From: Roseobacter fucihabitans
GTDB lineage: Bacteria > Pseudomonadota > Alphaproteobacteria > Rhodobacterales > Rhodobacteraceae
Length of the DNA stretch: 64,000 bases
Assembly (NCBI RefSeq): GCF_014337925.2
Contig: NZ_CP143423.1
Coordinates: 2,634,501 to 2,698,500, forward strand
Reading direction: 5' to 3'
Part shown: positions 62,378 through 64,000 of the stretch, piece after piece
Numbering within the stretch: position 1 is the first letter of the stretch
Layout of the letters: each line of letters opens with the position of its first letter
Position numbers and translations under genes: made by a program
Notes under the pieces: model-generated
Database searches by the model: none
Told to the model about the DNA's origin: nothing
What the model saw: the letters and a program-made list of their open reading frames with translations, nothing else

Positions 62378-64000
62378 TCAATGCTCCGCCCCCAGCAGGT
62401 GCGTGATCACGTTTTGCAGCAGTCGGGATACATCGTTCTTGTAGCCGTTCCATGGCAAACAGCCACAAAAAGTAATCGATCCCGTTGCGAACACCGAGCC
62501 ACCGCCGGGGTATTCGATGAGGACCATATCGGCGTGCATCGCTTCTTTGGCGGTGCCACCGGTCAGGTTTGTCAGATGGGTCAACTGCTCTTCGGGCACC
62601 AGCATGAAGCCATTGTCCCGTGTCACTGATTGCGCCAGCAGAACCGCGTTTTGAGGGGTCCCAAGGCGGTAATCCATATGGTCAAGCTCGAACCCCGCAG
62701 CGCCGTTCCCCGAATACCCGTAGTCCCCGATCAATGTGTTCTCAACGCCCTCAAAAACCCAATCATAAGCGGGATCTGTGCAAATCCGGCGGTACGGGTC
62801 GCCAAAGAATTCACCCTGGGCGGCAAAACCGATCCCAACCAGATCCTGCGGGGCCCGTCCATTGCGCCGCCATAACCCGCCATAGGTGCCATCAAATGCG
62901 TTGTAATATTCGCCCGGCTCAGCCGCCCAGGCGCGTATCCCGTCTTCGGCGCGGCGGATTTCCAACATATCCTCGCTTTCGGGGTGCAGGGCGACGCGCC
63001 AATAAAACCCATTCCCACCAAGATAAAGCAGATGACCGCCCCCGTCGCGATAATCGCGCAGCGCGTCCAGCGTCTGGCTGGTGTGGTATTCGGGATGCGA
63101 ACCGGTCGTCACAGCGCGGTACCCCGCGATTGCGGCAACACCGTCATCATGCAGCTCCCTGTCGGTGACGATGTCATATTCGATGCCCTTGGCATGCAGC
63201 CAGGCGATCAGATGCATATCGGCAGGAAAATGGCGCAGGCCCGAACAGATCGCCTCGCCAAAGGTCAAATAGCCGGGTCTGAGATTGAACAACGGGCGTT
63301 TGTGTGAGGCGTGGCAGATCCCCGACCCATCTGCGTGGTAATTATAGGTCGACAGGCCATATTCGGGATGCTCCGCCGGATTATGGGGATATGCGTTCCA
63401 GTCGCGGATTCTGTCCAACCAAGCCGGTTTGTAATCAGGCCGCGCGTGATTGCCATAGATGGCGTAGGTAAAGGTCGAGACCAGCACGCAGAGCTTTGCT
63501 TTGGGTTGCCCCGACGGCGGGCAGACAAAGAAGGGGATCGCGTCCTCATGCCCGTCACAGCTGAGGCGCATGACATAGACGCCGGAGGGGATATCCTGCG
63601 GCAATCTGTAAGAAAAATCCGTGTCCCATCCAAAATCATAGATGTCGTCAGGGTGAAAATGGATGGCCGCGTAATGGGCGGGCTTGTGGGTCCAGTTCAT
63701 TTCTGATCCGTCCCAAGCGGAACCGGTCACCGCGCGGGTGGGATAGTTGATCAGCTCCAAATCTGGCCCTGACTGTGCGGGTACGACCCGGCTGGAAATA
63801 TCGGAGGCGAAATCCCATTGGCACAACATTTGCCCATCGACCAGAATCTGAGGTGCCTCGATCTTGCCGTTGAATTGCTGTGCTGGCACCGCGTCTATCA
63901 GATGCGCACCAATGGTGGGCCGTCCTGAGAGCGACAGATCGGTATTTCCGGGACCCGTTATTTCCTGCGCGGTGGTCGTCTTGTGCCCGACGGGGCGCTG
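62378..64000 (-). CDS. N,N-dimethylformamidase, large subunit (5' end outside window)
   Basis: The C-terminal 540 residues of the large (beta) subunit of N,N-dimethylformamidase, which hydrolyses DMF to dimethylamine and formate. Typical blocks: LVSTFTYAIYGNHARPDY, YNYHADGSGICHASHKRP, DIVTDRELHDDG, TGSHPEYHTSQTLDALRDY, LGGNGFYWRVA and EGVENTLIGDYG. The frame stays open to the right edge without a stop, so the internal GTG at 63889 is not the true start. It lies next to IS debris on its 3' side and fits the one-carbon/amide theme of the region. Confidence 0.9.
   Translation of the reverse strand, partial: QRPVGHKTTTAQEITGPGNTDLSLSGRPTIGAHLIDAVPAQQFNGKIEAPQILVDGQMLCQWDFASDISSRVVPAQSGPDLELINYPTRAVTGSAWDGSEMNWTHKPAHYAAIHFHPDDIYDFGWDTDFSYRLPQDIPSGVYVMRLSCDGHEDAIPFFVCPPSGQPKAKLCVLVSTFTYAIYGNHARPDYKPAWLDRIRDWNAYPHNPAEHPEYGLSTYNYHADGSGICHASHKRPLFNLRPGYLTFGEAICSGLRHFPADMHLIAWLHAKGIEYDIVTDRELHDDGVAAIAGYRAVTTGSHPEYHTSQTLDALRDYRDGGGHLLYLGGNGFYWRVALHPESEDMLEIRRAEDGIRAWAAEPGEYYNAFDGTYGGLWRRNGRAPQDLVGIGFAAQGEFFGDPYRRICTDPAYDWVFEGVENTLIGDYGYSGNGAAGFELDHMDYRLGTPQNAVLLAQSVTRDNGFMLVPEEQLTHLTNLTGGTAKEAMHADMVLIEYPGGGSVFATGSITFCGCLPWNGYKNDVSRLLQNVITHLLGAEH

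Noticed and set aside
1-64000. CRISPR arrays
   Set aside because: No regularly spaced direct repeats of the right size were seen; the only spaced repeat (59679/59739) has two units and lies in an IS110 end.

Overview
The window reads as chromosome of an alphaproteobacterium of the Rhodobacteraceae (Roseobacter group). The basis is high GC, dense mostly minus-strand operons, and the gene families present: ycjX/ycjF, TruA, Liv-type ABC transport, N-formylglutamate amidohydrolases, a phasin and lutABC. This is inference from gene content; no rRNA or complete tRNA gene is present. The left edge cuts ileS and the right edge cuts an N,N-dimethylformamidase gene.

Layout. 1-6.5 kb holds housekeeping genes: ileS, a CNB/thioredoxin-reductase-like protein, the operon ycjX - GNAT - ycjF, and truA. 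6.5-18.6 kb is a metabolic and accessory stretch. It has a frameshifted hypothetical gene, an IS1595 scrap, and a divergent acyl-CoA dehydrogenase/APH kinase pair that resembles the two halves of mammalian ACAD11. Then come an HCCA isomerase, a DAO-type oxidoreductase, a uronate-dehydrogenase-like SDR, an N-formylglutamate amidohydrolase, two A+T-rich orphan genes, a MATE exporter and a secreted hydrolase. 18.7-23.2 kb is an IS3-family element that has removed the front of a phosphonate (AEP-type) aminotransferase gene, followed by intact CDP-alcohol phosphotransferase and cytidylyltransferase genes. 23.3-33.7 kb is an amide-utilisation cluster: SDR, formamidase, glutamine-synthetase-like enzyme and RpiR regulator, divergent from isochorismatase-type amidase, a fused LivM-LivG, LivJ, LivF, LivH and an N-formylglutamate amidohydrolase. 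34.7-37.7 kb is one 1003-residue kinase-peptidase-aminotransferase fusion.

38-53 kb is a carbon-flow module. From a GntR regulator, ten minus-strand genes run in order: dld, a phaA/phaB chimera, aceE, aceF, lipoyl-lpdA, phasin, lutA, lutB, lutC and lactate permease, with ldhA just beyond. Together they import L- and D-lactate, oxidise it to pyruvate and convert that to acetyl-CoA, next to PHB-related genes. The thiolase and reductase genes have collapsed into one in-frame chimera that lacks the catalytic ends of both enzymes. dld has an excellent Shine-Dalgarno sequence facing ATC instead of ATG.

54-62.3 kb is an insertion graveyard. A DUF2589-like gene is split by an IS3-family element, which is split by an IS110-family element, whose transposase contains an in-frame stem-loop insert. 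An IS630 derivative occurs twice with the same internal deletion. The strongest unexplained structure is a family of roughly 40-nt palindromic elements (arms close to CCCTCTC-A/G-G ... CCTG-C/A-CGGGCAA around a variable hairpin). They sit inside transposase genes at 19653-19690, 54130-54170, 61731-61770 and 62052-62093; one removes cleanly to restore the transposase frame.
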